From Clostridiales bacterium (GTDB lineage: Bacteria; Bacillota; Clostridia; Lachnospirales; Lachnospiraceae): DNA of 34,588 nt. This document shows positions 14,086-22,864 of this stretch, piece after piece. Position 1 is the first letter of the stretch; each line of letters starts with the position of its first letter. The stretch lies in contig JAJBVF010000453.1 of the NCBI GenBank assembly GCA_020859965.1, forward strand, positions 1-34,588. Direction: 5' to 3'. A program made the translations under genes and the position numbers. The notes under the pieces are model-generated. The model was not told the origin of the DNA and did not search any database. It saw only the letters and a program-made list of their open reading frames with translations.

Positions 14086-14240
14086 CGGCTGCCCTGCTTT
14101 CTGTTCTTCTTTTCCTCTCTGAGCATTTCCTTAAGAATGTCGCTCATATCTGTCAGGTCCCGACTGTAAATCGCGTCCTCTGCCTCATTGACATCCATGC
14201 TCGTATGGAACTTCTTCAGTTCTTCCTCATAATTGATCAT
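14082..14240 (-). CDS. Small charged protein (52 aa) in the folC operon
   Basis: This is a 52-codon gene, beginning MINYEEELKKFHTSMDVNEA and ending REEKKNRKQGSR. GGGAGG lies 7 bases before its ATG. That ATG overlaps the folC stop in ATGA, and its own TGA overlaps the ATG of the TPR gene. Overlapping junctions at both ends and a good ribosome binding site make it convincing as a real gene. The product is helical, highly charged and soluble, and I do not recognise a family. The tight coupling suggests it may act with the TPR membrane protein. Confidence 0.85.
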   Translation of the reverse strand: MINYEEELKKFHTSMDVNEAEDAIYSRDLTDMSDILKEMLREEKKNRKQGSR

Positions 14241-15526
14241 ATGTATTCCTCCCGCAGGATCGCTTTCAGTTCCCCGACCAGATACAGAGACCCGGCACAG
14301 AAAAGCATCCCGTCTCCGCGCTGCCTCAGGGCTGTAGCAAAAGCTTCCTTCACATCCGCCACCGCTGTAACCGGAGCATCGGTATACTTTCGGAAGACTT
14401 CCGCCAGCTGCTCCGCCGGCACTACCCGTGCGCCATCAATCTGTGTCACAACGATCGAAGAAAACGGTACTCCCTCACAAATCTCCCGGATCATTTTCTC
14501 ATATTCTTTCTCTACTACCGCGGAAAACAAAAGTGATCGTTCTCCCTGCACATTCTGAAGTGTGCGAATAAACTCATTGATCCCATCCGCATTGTGTGCA
14601 CCGTCCAGTACAACACCAGGCATCACTGTCTCCATCCGTCCCGGCCAGCACGTACGGGCAATTCCCTCCACTGCCTGGGCTGTGCTGATGGAACGCTCCG
14701 GATCGATTACCCGCAGTGTGATGAGCGCCAGAGAGCTGTTTACCACCTGATAGGGTGCCAAATACGGCACCGTAACTTTCATTTTTTCATCATAACCGGA
14801 ATCCAGCAGAAAATCAATGCTTTTATCGGTTTTTCCCAGTATTTGGCTCATCGGTTCCTCATAGCGCCAGGCTTTCGCGTGCAGCTGCGCCGCCCGCGCC
14901 CCGATCACCGCAGCCGCTTCCGGATTCCGTCCATCATAAATGACCGGTATCCCTTCTTTTATAATACCTGCTTTCTCCGCCGCAATCTCTGCAACCGTAT
15001 TTCCCAGATATTCCATATGATCCAGACTGATACTCGTGATCACTGTCGCAATCGGGCGTTCCACCAGATTCGTGGCATCCAGGCGTCCGCCAAGCCCAGT
15101 CTCCAATACCAGATACTCAACCTGTGCTTCTTCAAAAATCAGCAGTCCGGCCGCAAACAAAAGCTCAAAGTATGCCGGATGAGCAAAACCATCCGCCATC
15201 ATCTCCTCTGTCACCTGCATCACACGGGTAAACGCGCGCGCAAAACCTTCCTGAGAAACCTGCTCACCATTTATCTCAAACCGCTCTGTAATATCTACCA
15301 GATGCGGAGACGTAAACAGTCCCGTTCTCTTCCCGGCATTCGTCAGGATCGACGACAAAAACGCACAGACACTGCCTTTTCCATTCGTACCGGCTACATG
15401 AATAACTTTCATCTTTCGCTCCGGATTTCCAATTCTTCGAATCAGCTCACGGGTATTCTCCGGGCCATTTTTTTTCGTAAATTTCGGCGTACTCTCTATG
15501 TACGCAACCGCTTCCGTATAATTCAT
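14237..15526 (-). CDS. folC: Folylpolyglutamate synthase / dihydrofolate synthase
   Basis: FolC (429 residues) adds glutamate to folates and may also make dihydrofolate from dihydropteroate. It is a Mur-ligase relative. Visible motifs are the P-loop HVAGTNGKGSVCAFL, the FTSPHLVDITERFEING substrate loop, TSISLDHMEYLGNTVAEIAAEKAGI and the LDGAHNADG box. The frame has ATG codons at 15532 and 15526. GGGGGAG is only 2 bases from the first but 8 from the second, so 15526 is preferred. It is first in an operon with the small gene and the TPR protein. Confidence 0.96.
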   Translation of the reverse strand: MNYTEAVAYIESTPKFTKKNGPENTRELIRRIGNPERKMKVIHVAGTNGKGSVCAFLSSILTNAGKRTGLFTSPHLVDITERFEINGEQVSQEGFARAFTRVMQVTEEMMADGFAHPAYFELLFAAGLLIFEEAQVEYLVLETGLGGRLDATNLVERPIATVITSISLDHMEYLGNTVAEIAAEKAGIIKEGIPVIYDGRNPEAAAVIGARAAQLHAKAWRYEEPMSQILGKTDKSIDFLLDSGYDEKMKVTVPYLAPYQVVNSSLALITLRVIDPERSISTAQAVEGIARTCWPGRMETVMPGVVLDGAHNADGINEFIRTLQNVQGERSLLFSAVVEKEYEKMIREICEGVPFSSIVVTQIDGARVVPAEQLAEVFRKYTDAPVTAVADVKEAFATALRQRGDGMLFCAGSLYLVGELKAILREEYI

Positions 15527-15687
15527 GATCATTTCTCCCCCTGACAGAGCAATTGTACTCTCCGTTCATGGTTTATTCAAGCGGTTTTTATCGCAAATTA
15601 TGCCACAGTTCCCTGTTGTAAATGAGGAGATATTTTTGAATAATTTCTTAATTTTCCTGAAATTTTGTTGAAATCCATTTTCTTCTA

Positions 15688-15716
15688 TGGACACCCAAAA
15701 ACCAGAATGTTATACT
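15688..15716 (+). promoter_or_regulatory. Promoter of the acidic exported protein
   Basis: TGGACA (15688-15693) and TATACT (15711-15716) are 17 bp apart, about 85 bp before the ATG at 15802. The rest of the 269-bp gap back to folC is AT-rich and shows nothing else I can support. Confidence 0.55.
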
Positions 15717-15801
15717 TTAGGCAAAAGTAACGTTTCATTTCGATGCTATTCTGAACTGTTACAAACAAAATAACAACTCAAGCAGAAAGGAAATTGAGGA
15801 T

Positions 15802-16818
15802 ATGAAGAAAAAACTGATATTAGGACTTTTGGCGCTGAGCACGGCATCTATGCTTTGCGGGTTTGACAGTGCCGAGACAGCGGAGAGCATCCTGGATAAA
15901 GCTACGGAAGCTTCCTCCTCTGTTGATGGTATAGACGCAGGCACTACCTTGAACTGCGATCTTGCTGTAAATATTGGTGATGGCACTACGACTTCTTCCA
16001 TCGCTGTTCTTGTCACTGCAGATCTGGATGTACAGGCTACGCTGGATCCGCTTGCTACTATGGTGGACGGCAGCATGTCCATATCTACTTTTGGCCAGAG
16101 CGAAGACCTCATACTAAAAATGTATATGGTGACCGGTGAAGATGACAGCGTGGAAGCTTATACTTATACAGAAGACTCCTCCTCCGATGCAGAGGGCGAA
16201 GGCAGCTGGGAATATACCTCGGAATCCGGCATTGATATTCAGTCTCTTATGGATCTCTCCTCCACCATAGACTACAGCGATATGGCAGCATGGGGGCTTG
16301 ATTTTACGCTTGCATCAGAGGCAGCTGATTATGAAGGTACCGAATGCTATCTTCTCACCTCTGTCCTCGACTCCTCCTCATTCACCACTGTTCTTAACAA
16401 GGCGGAAGAACTGGTCGGTGAAGATGTCTTGGGCGATATTAGCGAAGAAGAGCTCTCTTCCGCACTGGAGCTGCTTGACGGTCTGAAGCTCAATATCGAA
16501 TATTACATCAGTACAGAAACTTATCTTCCGGTAGCGATGCACATGGATATGAACGACAGCGACCTCTCCACTCTGAATGCTTACGTAGCCACAATGCTGG
16601 CAGGGTATCTGAGCGACGATGACACCTCCACAGTAGAGATCGTCCTCAACGACCTGTCCATGGATTATACCTTCTCTTATGAAGAGATCAGCGCGATCAC
16701 GGTTCCGGAAGAAGCACTGGAAGCGATTGCCGCACAGGAAGCAGATGATACCGAAGGCGAAACGGAAATTCTTTCGGATGATTCCACAGAGACCGAACTG
16801 CAGCTCGTGGAAGGCTGA
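15802..16818 (+). CDS. Acidic exported protein, possible lipoprotein
   Basis: This 338-residue protein begins with a signal sequence (MKKKLILGLLALSTASMLCGFDS). The cysteine at 19 is placed like a lipoprotein cysteine, but the preceding SML is not a normal lipobox, so lipid anchoring is uncertain. The rest is rich in Asp, Glu, Ser and Thr, with mixed strands (CYLLTSVLDSSSFTTVLNKAEELVG; YYISTETYLPVAMHMDMN). This recalls the LolA/LppX-like fold of DUF6612-type lipoproteins of Lachnospiraceae. It ends in an acidic tail (about 315-338). A GGAAATTGAGG site precedes the ATG. It stands alone with its own promoter and terminator. The role is unknown. Confidence 0.8.
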   Translation: MKKKLILGLLALSTASMLCGFDSAETAESILDKATEASSSVDGIDAGTTLNCDLAVNIGDGTTTSSIAVLVTADLDVQATLDPLATMVDGSMSISTFGQSEDLILKMYMVTGEDDSVEAYTYTEDSSSDAEGEGSWEYTSESGIDIQSLMDLSSTIDYSDMAAWGLDFTLASEAADYEGTECYLLTSVLDSSSFTTVLNKAEELVGEDVLGDISEEELSSALELLDGLKLNIEYYISTETYLPVAMHMDMNDSDLSTLNAYVATMLAGYLSDDDTSTVEIVLNDLSMDYTFSYEEISAITVPEEALEAIAAQEADDTEGETEILSDDSTETELQLVEG

Positions 16819-16847
16819 TAAGAATCATTTCAGAATATAATGAAAAG

Positions 16848-16873
16848 AGGGCAGGGATAAACGTTCCTGTCCT
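16848..16873. terminator. Bidirectional terminator between convergent genes
   Basis: A 10-bp stem with G-U pairs, AGGGCAGGGA (16848-16857) with TTCCTGTCCT (16864-16873), lies between two convergent genes. CTTTTC follows on the minus strand and CCTTAT on the plus strand. Confidence 0.7.
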
Positions 16874-16888
16874 TCCTTATGCAAAAAA

Positions 16889-17788
16889 CTACAGACAATC
16901 GTACAGAAATCCAACATACTCATTGATCTCCGAAAAATCCACTTTACACGCTCCGTCAAAAATTCCCACCGGAACGCTATCCGCAAATCCGTAAATGCGC
17001 ACCTGTTCCTGAACCTTCAGATCATAAACGACCACCGTCTTTTGCTCCGGATAAACCAACCAGTATTCTTTCACCCCGGCCCGGGTGTACTTCACTCGCT
17101 TCAAATGCGTGTCTTTAATTAAAGTACCTCTGGATATGATCTCTACTACAAGATCAGGAGCCCCGTATATTCGCCCATGCCTCAGCTTATCCCTGTCACA
17201 GACGATCAATACATCCGGCTGCACCATCGTCCGGTCATCACAATCCAGTTGTACATCCAACGGAGCCATAAACGGACGGCAAGGGCCCTGATTCTTTTGA
17301 ATATAATCATCAAAGCATCTGCAAATCCTATAGGCAATCGCCTGATGAAGATGTGTCGGTGCAGACATATCATAAAAAACTCCATCAATCAGCTCCGCCC
17401 GCCGCTTCTTCGGAAGAGCAAAGTAATCATTCAGCGTATACTCGCCCTGGCGCTTTTCCTTTCCCAAATACCCGGCCTGCTTCGCTCCAGACAGGAGAGC
17501 GTCACTGCTTTGCACAGTACCATAGGTCGCCAACCCTTCCTCTACACGATCGGATGTAACAATATTCCTGTCATAATTAAAATCCGAATCCTCTTCCTGT
17601 GACGTCAGCGTACCGGATTCTTTCTCAAATACTTTCTGCAACGCCTGCAGAGTAGCATATCTCGGAGACTTTGTAATACCACCCAGAACCTTTTGTACCG
17701 TCCCGACCGGGATACCCGCAAGCTCAGAAATCTGTTCGTAAGAATATCCAAGTTCTTTCTTTTTAATACGCATTTCTTCGATCGTCAT
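16889..17788 (-). CDS. XRE helix-turn-helix fused to Uma2-family nuclease fold
   Basis: Residues 1-55 are an XRE-type DNA-binding domain (YSYEQISELAGIPVGTVQKVLGG). Residues about 115-295 are a Uma2/DUF820 domain of the PD-(D/E)XK fold. Its motifs are HLHQAIAYRI, MVQPDVLIV, GAPDLVVEIISRGT and the lysine/tyrosine segment KRVKYTRAGVKEYWLVYPEQ. All acidic residues and the lysine expected for the nuclease site seem to be present. Uma2 proteins are common in cyanobacteria and some Firmicutes, but their biological role is unsettled. The fused HTH and the repeats at its own promoter suggest self-regulation. It has a promoter and no partner gene. Confidence 0.85.
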   Translation of the reverse strand: MTIEEMRIKKKELGYSYEQISELAGIPVGTVQKVLGGITKSPRYATLQALQKVFEKESGTLTSQEEDSDFNYDRNIVTSDRVEEGLATYGTVQSSDALLSGAKQAGYLGKEKRQGEYTLNDYFALPKKRRAELIDGVFYDMSAPTHLHQAIAYRICRCFDDYIQKNQGPCRPFMAPLDVQLDCDDRTMVQPDVLIVCDRDKLRHGRIYGAPDLVVEIISRGTLIKDTHLKRVKYTRAGVKEYWLVYPEQKTVVVYDLKVQEQVRIYGFADSVPVGIFDGACKVDFSEINEYVGFLYDCL

Positions 17789-17828
17789 CCGTCCTGCCCC
17801 GTCTTTTTCCCTGCTTTTTCATATCCCA

Positions 17829-17875
17829 CTGTTTAATTATCTGTTTAATTTATCCATTATCGCTCCTTTTGTCAA
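17829..17875 (-). promoter_or_regulatory. Promoter with direct repeats before the XRE-Uma2 gene
   Basis: On the minus strand TTGACA (17875-17870) and TAAATT (17852-17847) are 17 bp apart. CTGTTTAATT occurs at 17829-17838 and 17841-17850 on the plus strand, 12 bp apart, covering the -10 hexamer and start site. This is a suitable place for repression by the encoded XRE domain. Confidence 0.6.
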
Positions 17876-17911
17876 CAGTCATTTTGCTTCTTTTTATTCT
17901 TCTTATCTATT

Positions 17912-19096
17912 TTATTTCCATATTGTTTTTCCATTGGAGGTAGTAAGCGTGTACCGGTTATCCGCGGCAAGTCTGCGTGGACAGGCCGATATCGTTTTCA
18001 TGTAGACGTTAAAACCTACATCACATACATACCAGGTACCGTTCACTTTTACCTCCGCCCAGCCATGCGCCGTCATTCCACTGGACACCGCTATTTTTCC
18101 CACTGCGACTCTTGTCTCATATCCAAGTACCTTTGCTATGCACGCAAAGCTTGCCGCAAAGCGGTAACAATTGCCACACTTCTTCGTAAAATAACTCACC
18201 GCGTAGTCAGAAAGATCCGCCGCAGATGGCGTACCATAATATCTCAAATATGAATATGTGCTGCGCATATACCGAAAGCACGCATCCAGCCTTGCACTGT
18301 CAGAGAGTGACGCATTTGAATGAGCCATCACAAAATCCACAGCCAACTGTATCGCATTTTCCGTGACTGCTTTTCCGCTGTCATCCACATAAAAATATCC
18401 CTCCGACTGAGAACCGACAATTTTGTTTTTCTGCATGACGCCGCGACTGTTAAAAAAATACCTGTAACCGTCTATTTTTTTTGTTCCGGTCACTGCCGAA
18501 CCCTTCATGACGCCTTTCCCGGTTGGCCTGAAATAGTATTTATTCCCCTCTATTGTCTTCCAGCCAATATACAGTTTTCCACTCTTCGTAAAATAATACC
18601 GATAACCGTCTATCTTTTTCAGGCCGGTCACTGCCGAACCCTTCATGATGCCTTTCCCGGTTGGCTTGAAATAGTATTTATTCCCTTCTATCGTCTTCCA
18701 ACCCGTACACAGCTTTCCACTCTTCGTAAAATAATACCAATAACCATCTATCTTTTTCAGACCGGTCACTGCCGAACCCTTTAAAACGCCTTTCCCGGTT
18801 GGTCTGAAATAATATCTGCTCCCGTCAAGTGTCTTCCAGCCCGTATATAAAGTCCCATCTTTCTCATAATAATACCAAAAGCCCTCTGTTTTGGTCAGTC
18901 CGACCGTAACAGATTCATTTTCCGATGCAGCCGTCTCTTCATTTGCAGAAGTCTCCTCTTCATTTGTAGAAACCTCCTCTTCATTTGTAGAAACCTCCTC
19001 TTCTGCGAATACGATCCGGGATGTCATTCTGCCGCCTGCTCCCAGCATCAGCCCAATCATCAGAATTGTGATCAATAATCCTTTCTTCCTTTTCAT
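17912..19096 (-). CDS. Cell-wall-binding repeat protein with transglutaminase-like domain
   Basis: This 394-residue surface protein starts at the ATG at 19096, preceded by AGGAGAGGTG; an open frame to 19189 lacks a good start. A signal peptide (about 1-30) is followed by an acidic spacer with short repeats (EEVSTNE). Three 46-residue choline-binding-type units come next, with aromatic motifs such as GYWYYFTKSGKL and GWKTIEGNKYYF. The C-terminal third is a transglutaminase-like domain with a Cys-His-Asp triad: Cys in TKKCGNCYRFAAS, His in MTAHGWAEV, Asp in VCDVGFN. These proteins may crosslink or cleave at the cell surface. The substrate is unknown. Confidence 0.9.
   Translation of the reverse strand: MKRKKGLLITILMIGLMLGAGGRMTSRIVFAEEEVSTNEEEVSTNEEETSANEETAASENESVTVGLTKTEGFWYYYEKDGTLYTGWKTLDGSRYYFRPTGKGVLKGSAVTGLKKIDGYWYYFTKSGKLCTGWKTIEGNKYYFKPTGKGIMKGSAVTGLKKIDGYRYYFTKSGKLYIGWKTIEGNKYYFRPTGKGVMKGSAVTGTKKIDGYRYFFNSRGVMQKNKIVGSQSEGYFYVDDSGKAVTENAIQLAVDFVMAHSNASLSDSARLDACFRYMRSTYSYLRYYGTPSAADLSDYAVSYFTKKCGNCYRFAASFACIAKVLGYETRVAVGKIAVSSGMTAHGWAEVKVNGTWYVCDVGFNVYMKTISACPRRLAADNRYTLTTSNGKTIWK
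18470..18883. repeat. Three 138-bp tandem repeats in the wall-binding gene
   Basis: Three in-frame units of 46 codons encode the cell-wall-binding repeats. The second and third are nearly identical, with long shared DNA stretches, so copy number could change by recombination. Confidence 0.85.
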
Positions 19097-19214
19097 AATC
19101 ACCTCTCCTGTCCATTTCATAAGATCATGCATCGTGCTTTTTATATTACTGTAACATGAAAACGGTATCTTTTCCAGAATTTGCCACATACGAAAATAAC
19201 AAATAACCTATAAC

Positions 19215-19242
19215 AGCCCTGGAAGGAGTTCCTTCCAGGGCT
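19215..19242 (-). terminator. Strong hairpin after the Ig-like protein gene
   Basis: AGCCCTGGAAGGA (19215-19227) and TCCTTCCAGGGCT (19230-19242) form a perfect 13-bp stem between two minus-strand genes. The minus strand lacks a proper T-run (GTTATAGGTTATT) while the plus strand has TCTTTC, so termination efficiency is uncertain. Confidence 0.6.
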
Positions 19243-19330
19243 TCTTTCAGGTCTTTTCCTGCTGCTTGCATATCATTCCCGCCTGCGGGTATTTCCGTTT
19301 ACTTTTTCCTCAGCCATTTCATTCAGCTGT

Positions 19331-21901
19331 TTACTTCACCGTTACCTTAACTTTGACTTTCTTCGACCCGGACTTGATCGTGATCGTTGCCGTTCCTTTC
19401 TTCTTCGCCACAACCTTACCCTTCGCATTTACAGTTGCCACCTTCTTGTTCGATGACTTGTAAGTAATCTTCTGTATCGAGGTGATCGGCGTGATGATCG
19501 GAAGCAGCTTCCTGGATTTTCCTTTCTTCAGCGTCAGCTTCTTCGATTCGACCGTAACCTTCGTAGTCTTGACTGCCGCCTTCTGAACCTTCACCTTAAT
19601 CTTCTGCTTTTTGCCGCTGGCAAGTGTGATGGTGATCGTCGCACTGCCGGTCTTGCTTTTCGCAGTGATTTTGCCCTTACTGTTGACTGTAACGATTTTC
19701 TTATTGCTGGACTTCCAGGATTTGATCGAATCTCCATTCGCCAGTCCGGTCACAGTAAGAGCTGTCGTGCTCTGCTTTACCTTCAGCTTGATGGAAGTCG
19801 CGTTCACCGTGATGGTCGGCGTCAGCTTGCTTCCAACAGTTCTTGTCTCGGTAGCATCGCAGACGCTGCAGGTGCGGGTCTGTGTCTCTGCCGCAAATAC
19901 GGTCGCCTCTGAGGCCGTCGTCCAGTCACTCCAGGTATGGCCTGTCGCCGCAATTGTCTCGGATTTTACAACCACTGAAGTACCACAATCTTTGCAATAC
20001 TGTACTCTCGTGCCAGCCGTTGTACAGGTAGCCGCCTTCGTCGTCACCCAGGTACCGGTCGCCGTATGACTGCAGGTACTCATGCCGCTCACCATATAAA
20101 CATTAAACGTACCTACATTGTCCTCACTATAGTATCTGACCCCCAGATAATAGGTCTCACCGGCTATGAGGTCGTAAGAGATCTTAAAATTAGTATTTTC
20201 TTCTCCTTCATCATCGTTATACACAAGTTCCTCATAATCCGCATTATAGAGATAGCCACAGGTATCCTCTGATACATCTGTATAAAAGATGTATGTGCCG
20301 CTCACCGTTGGTGTGATAGTAAAGTACATCATGTCACCGCCATATTTAATCGTTGCAAGCTGCGTACTTCCCGCTGAAATGGACTGTGCTTCCGTAAAAC
20401 TGGTGGCAGTCTCACCGATCTCATCTGCTACTTTTATATAGAAGATAACCCTATTGGTGCAATAAGTATCACTTACTTCACAGTAATAATAATAGCTTCC
20501 TGCTGTCAGACCGGAAACCGTCAGACTGGATGCTGTATTTGCTTCTACACTCTCGTCCTCAGCATCGTCTGTGTACCAGGAATAGCTTAGCGGTCCATAC
20601 TCTGATGCCGCGCTTACAGACAAAGTCGCCGTATCTCCTGTCTTCACAAGAATATAGGCTGCGTCCGCGGATGCACTAAGGCCGCTGTCTACATATACCC
20701 AATAAAACACGGACATTGTCTCATAGGAATTTGTCACAGTGCATCGGTATTCTCCGGCTTCACTTACACCCAGAGAGGACATTGTTCCGCTTGCCGGATC
20801 GCCAATCTGCACATAAGCAAACTGCTCTGAATCATATCGATACCAGGTAAAGGTAATCTCCGGCTCGTCCAGTTCATCCGAAGCCGATACCGTCATTATC
20901 ACATTCGAACCCGGGGTTAATGCGATCTCTGTCTCTTCTTCATCATAACTCACCGTCAGTCCAGTGTTTATAATCACACTGATATATACATATTCTTCCT
21001 GAACGGAGTCCGATACAATACACAGATAGGTTCCCGCAGTGCTTACACTCAGTGTATTTAAATTCGCACCATCAATCTCTACATATTCATCACATCCTGA
21101 ATCATATTTGTACCAGCTGTAGCTCATCACAGGATTTGCCAGCGTAGATACAGCCGTCACTTCCAGCTTCCCTTCCTGACCCGGTTCAAGCTTCAGTTCA
21201 CTGGTATACGTCAGCGTCAGACTGCTCCCGGTATCTGCATCTGCACACACACTTTCATTCGCTTCCGGTTCTTCTTCCGCTATCGCACTCACACCCGGCT
21301 CTTCATCCGTTCCCACACTTTCTGAATTCGCCTTTTCATCTGCGTCAGACAGCCCTTCATCGGCATCACTCCCGGCGGTATCTGCTTCACTATCATCCGC
21401 ACCCACCTTTTGTGAGTCTTCTATCGTTTCTCCATCACTCTCACTCAGTGCTTCATTTTTCCCCGTCTCTTCATCACTCACACCCGACGTTTCTTCCGTT
21501 CCCACACTTTCTGAATCTGCCTCTTCAACTGCGTCAGACACCACTTCACCTGCATCGCTCCCGGCGGTATCCGCTTCACTATCATCCGAAGCCACCTCTT
21601 GTGAATCTTCTATCGCTTCTTCATCACTCACACTCAGTGCTTCATTTTCCCCCGACTCTCCATCACTCACACCCGGCTCTTCATTTTCCATCGTCTCTTC
21701 ATTGCTCACACCCGGCTCTTCGTCTGTTCCCACACCTTCTGAAGGCCCTCCTTCGTCTTCCGCTGTTACAGCCATATCAGGATCTTCTTCGTACACAATG
21801 CGCGTATCCGCGATACTGCTCTCGCTGCCCAGCGCGGTACTCGCCGGCACCGACGCCAGCATGACTGCCGCCATTAAAAAAGCAAGTCTCTTTCTTCTCA
21901 T
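19331..21901 (-). CDS. Large surface protein with Ig-like and Big_2 domains
   Basis: This 856-residue exported protein has a signal peptide (1-25) and a very acidic Glu/Ser/Asp region (35-225) containing two 63-residue tandem units. Three Ig-like modules follow (about 228-500; YSWYKYDSG, FTWYRYDSE, YSWYTDDAE). Next is a pre-peptidase-type beta domain (about 510-620; GETYYLGVRYYSED) and a module with paired cysteines (YCKDCG, TCSVCD) and GHTWSDW. Two basic Big_2 domains end it (about 690-856; WKSSNKKIVTVNSKGKITA, YKSSNKKVATVNAKGKVVA). The acidic front and very basic end could make it bind the wall by charge; there is no sorting signal. A role in adhesion or surface display is inference. Confidence 0.88.
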   Translation of the reverse strand: MRRKRLAFLMAAVMLASVPASTALGSESSIADTRIVYEEDPDMAVTAEDEGGPSEGVGTDEEPGVSNEETMENEEPGVSDGESGENEALSVSDEEAIEDSQEVASDDSEADTAGSDAGEVVSDAVEEADSESVGTEETSGVSDEETGKNEALSESDGETIEDSQKVGADDSEADTAGSDADEGLSDADEKANSESVGTDEEPGVSAIAEEEPEANESVCADADTGSSLTLTYTSELKLEPGQEGKLEVTAVSTLANPVMSYSWYKYDSGCDEYVEIDGANLNTLSVSTAGTYLCIVSDSVQEEYVYISVIINTGLTVSYDEEETEIALTPGSNVIMTVSASDELDEPEITFTWYRYDSEQFAYVQIGDPASGTMSSLGVSEAGEYRCTVTNSYETMSVFYWVYVDSGLSASADAAYILVKTGDTATLSVSAASEYGPLSYSWYTDDAEDESVEANTASSLTVSGLTAGSYYYYCEVSDTYCTNRVIFYIKVADEIGETATSFTEAQSISAGSTQLATIKYGGDMMYFTITPTVSGTYIFYTDVSEDTCGYLYNADYEELVYNDDEGEENTNFKISYDLIAGETYYLGVRYYSEDNVGTFNVYMVSGMSTCSHTATGTWVTTKAATCTTAGTRVQYCKDCGTSVVVKSETIAATGHTWSDWTTASEATVFAAETQTRTCSVCDATETRTVGSKLTPTITVNATSIKLKVKQSTTALTVTGLANGDSIKSWKSSNKKIVTVNSKGKITAKSKTGSATITITLASGKKQKIKVKVQKAAVKTTKVTVESKKLTLKKGKSRKLLPIITPITSIQKITYKSSNKKVATVNAKGKVVAKKKGTATITIKSGSKKVKVKVTVK
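21296..21673. repeat. 189-bp tandem duplication in the Ig-like protein gene
   Basis: Residues 77-139 and 140-202 are successive copies of a 63-residue acidic unit (shared NEALS, DSEADTAGSDA, SESVGT). They correspond to DNA 21673-21485 and 21484-21296. The copies have diverged mainly in charged residues. Confidence 0.85.
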
Positions 21902-22055
21902 CCTTCCTGTTTTCCTTTCATTCTATAAGTCAACAGTTATACCATACAATAGAATCCCGCTCTGCGAGCACTTGTATACCTTTCTCTCATTTGCGTAATC
22001 CTGTCTACACTACCATTTGTCATTCCGCACGCAGCTCTATCTGTATTTTCTTCCG

Positions 22056-22709
22056 TTATTTTCTTTTTGATTTATTTATAGTTCTATCAACGCTTCTGTT
22101 CTCTGTCCCATCCGCAGGTCTGTCTGCGGCTCCATTTTCTCCATAAATCTTCAGAATCCGGCTCAGACTTTCCGACGACATATTGAGAAATGACGCCGTA
22201 TCCTTTTTGCTGATGAGCTTCTCAAGCCCCGGATAAGTCCTCAGGAACCACTCATACCGCTCATATGCGGGGCAGGACGCCAGTATATGATCTCTCTCGA
22301 TCGTTTGTTTCAGAGAATCGCTCAGCATCTTTTCATAAATACGAGCCGCCTCCAGATTGCTCCTGACAAATCTGTCCAGGATTTCCAGCGGAACAAACAG
22401 TAACGTACTGTCTCTTACCACTTCGATCGTACAAACTGAAGTAATCTCTGTGTCCAGCTGATAGATCGCGGTAACCGGCTCCCCCGGCAAATAGCCAAAA
22501 CAAAAAATCTTTTCCTTACCATCCGCATTCAGACAATAGCTTTTGACCACTCCGGATACCAGAAACGGTATCTCAGAAAGCTTCTCTTTTTCCCGAATGA
22601 TAATCTCTCTTTTTTGAGCCTTCCATGTTCTGGAATTCGCTGAAACTTCCTCCAGAAGGCTGGTATCCTTTACCCCGATAATGTCTTTCCAGAAAGCTGT
22701 ACTGTTCAT
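22056..22709 (-). CDS. Crp/Fnr-family transcriptional regulator
   Basis: This 217-residue regulator has an N-terminal cyclic-nucleotide-binding-type beta barrel (VSGVVKSYCLNADGKEKIFCFGYLPGEP), a dimerisation helix (about 115-145) and a C-terminal helix-turn-helix (KDTASFLNMSSESLSRILK). The recognition helix carries E..SR, the residues that read TTGA or TGTGA half-sites in Fnr and Crp. There is no N-terminal four-cysteine cluster motif, so it is not a classic FNR; the sensed signal is unknown. The C-terminus is a charged tail. GGAGT precedes the ATG. An FNR-type box sits in its own promoter. Confidence 0.9.
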   Translation of the reverse strand: MNSTAFWKDIIGVKDTSLLEEVSANSRTWKAQKREIIIREKEKLSEIPFLVSGVVKSYCLNADGKEKIFCFGYLPGEPVTAIYQLDTEITSVCTIEVVRDSTLLFVPLEILDRFVRSNLEAARIYEKMLSDSLKQTIERDHILASCPAYERYEWFLRTYPGLEKLISKKDTASFLNMSSESLSRILKIYGENGAADRPADGTENRSVDRTINKSKRK

Positions 22710-22864
22710 TTCTTACTCCGACCGCAACCCGTGACAACGTGTTCCGTTTCCTGTATTTTTATGATTCCTGTGATGATTTAAAATGTAAAATCAGGTAATG
22801 TTTCTATCATTTTTCGTTAAAAAAATCGCAGCCATGCACTTGCTTTTCTTCGCATATTTTATTT

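Noticed and set aside
14594..15544. Plus-strand open frame of 316 codons opposite folC
   Set aside because: It is an antisense shadow of a gene with all FolC motifs; no start signal or recognisable domain.
15533..15622. TTTACA followed by TAATTT at 16 bp before folC as a promoter
   Set aside because: Several overlapping weak alternatives fit equally well; no single one could be supported.
18470..21673. Regular repeats considered as a CRISPR array
   Set aside because: The repeats are in-frame coding units of 138 and 189 bp without spacers; they encode wall-binding and acidic surface modules.
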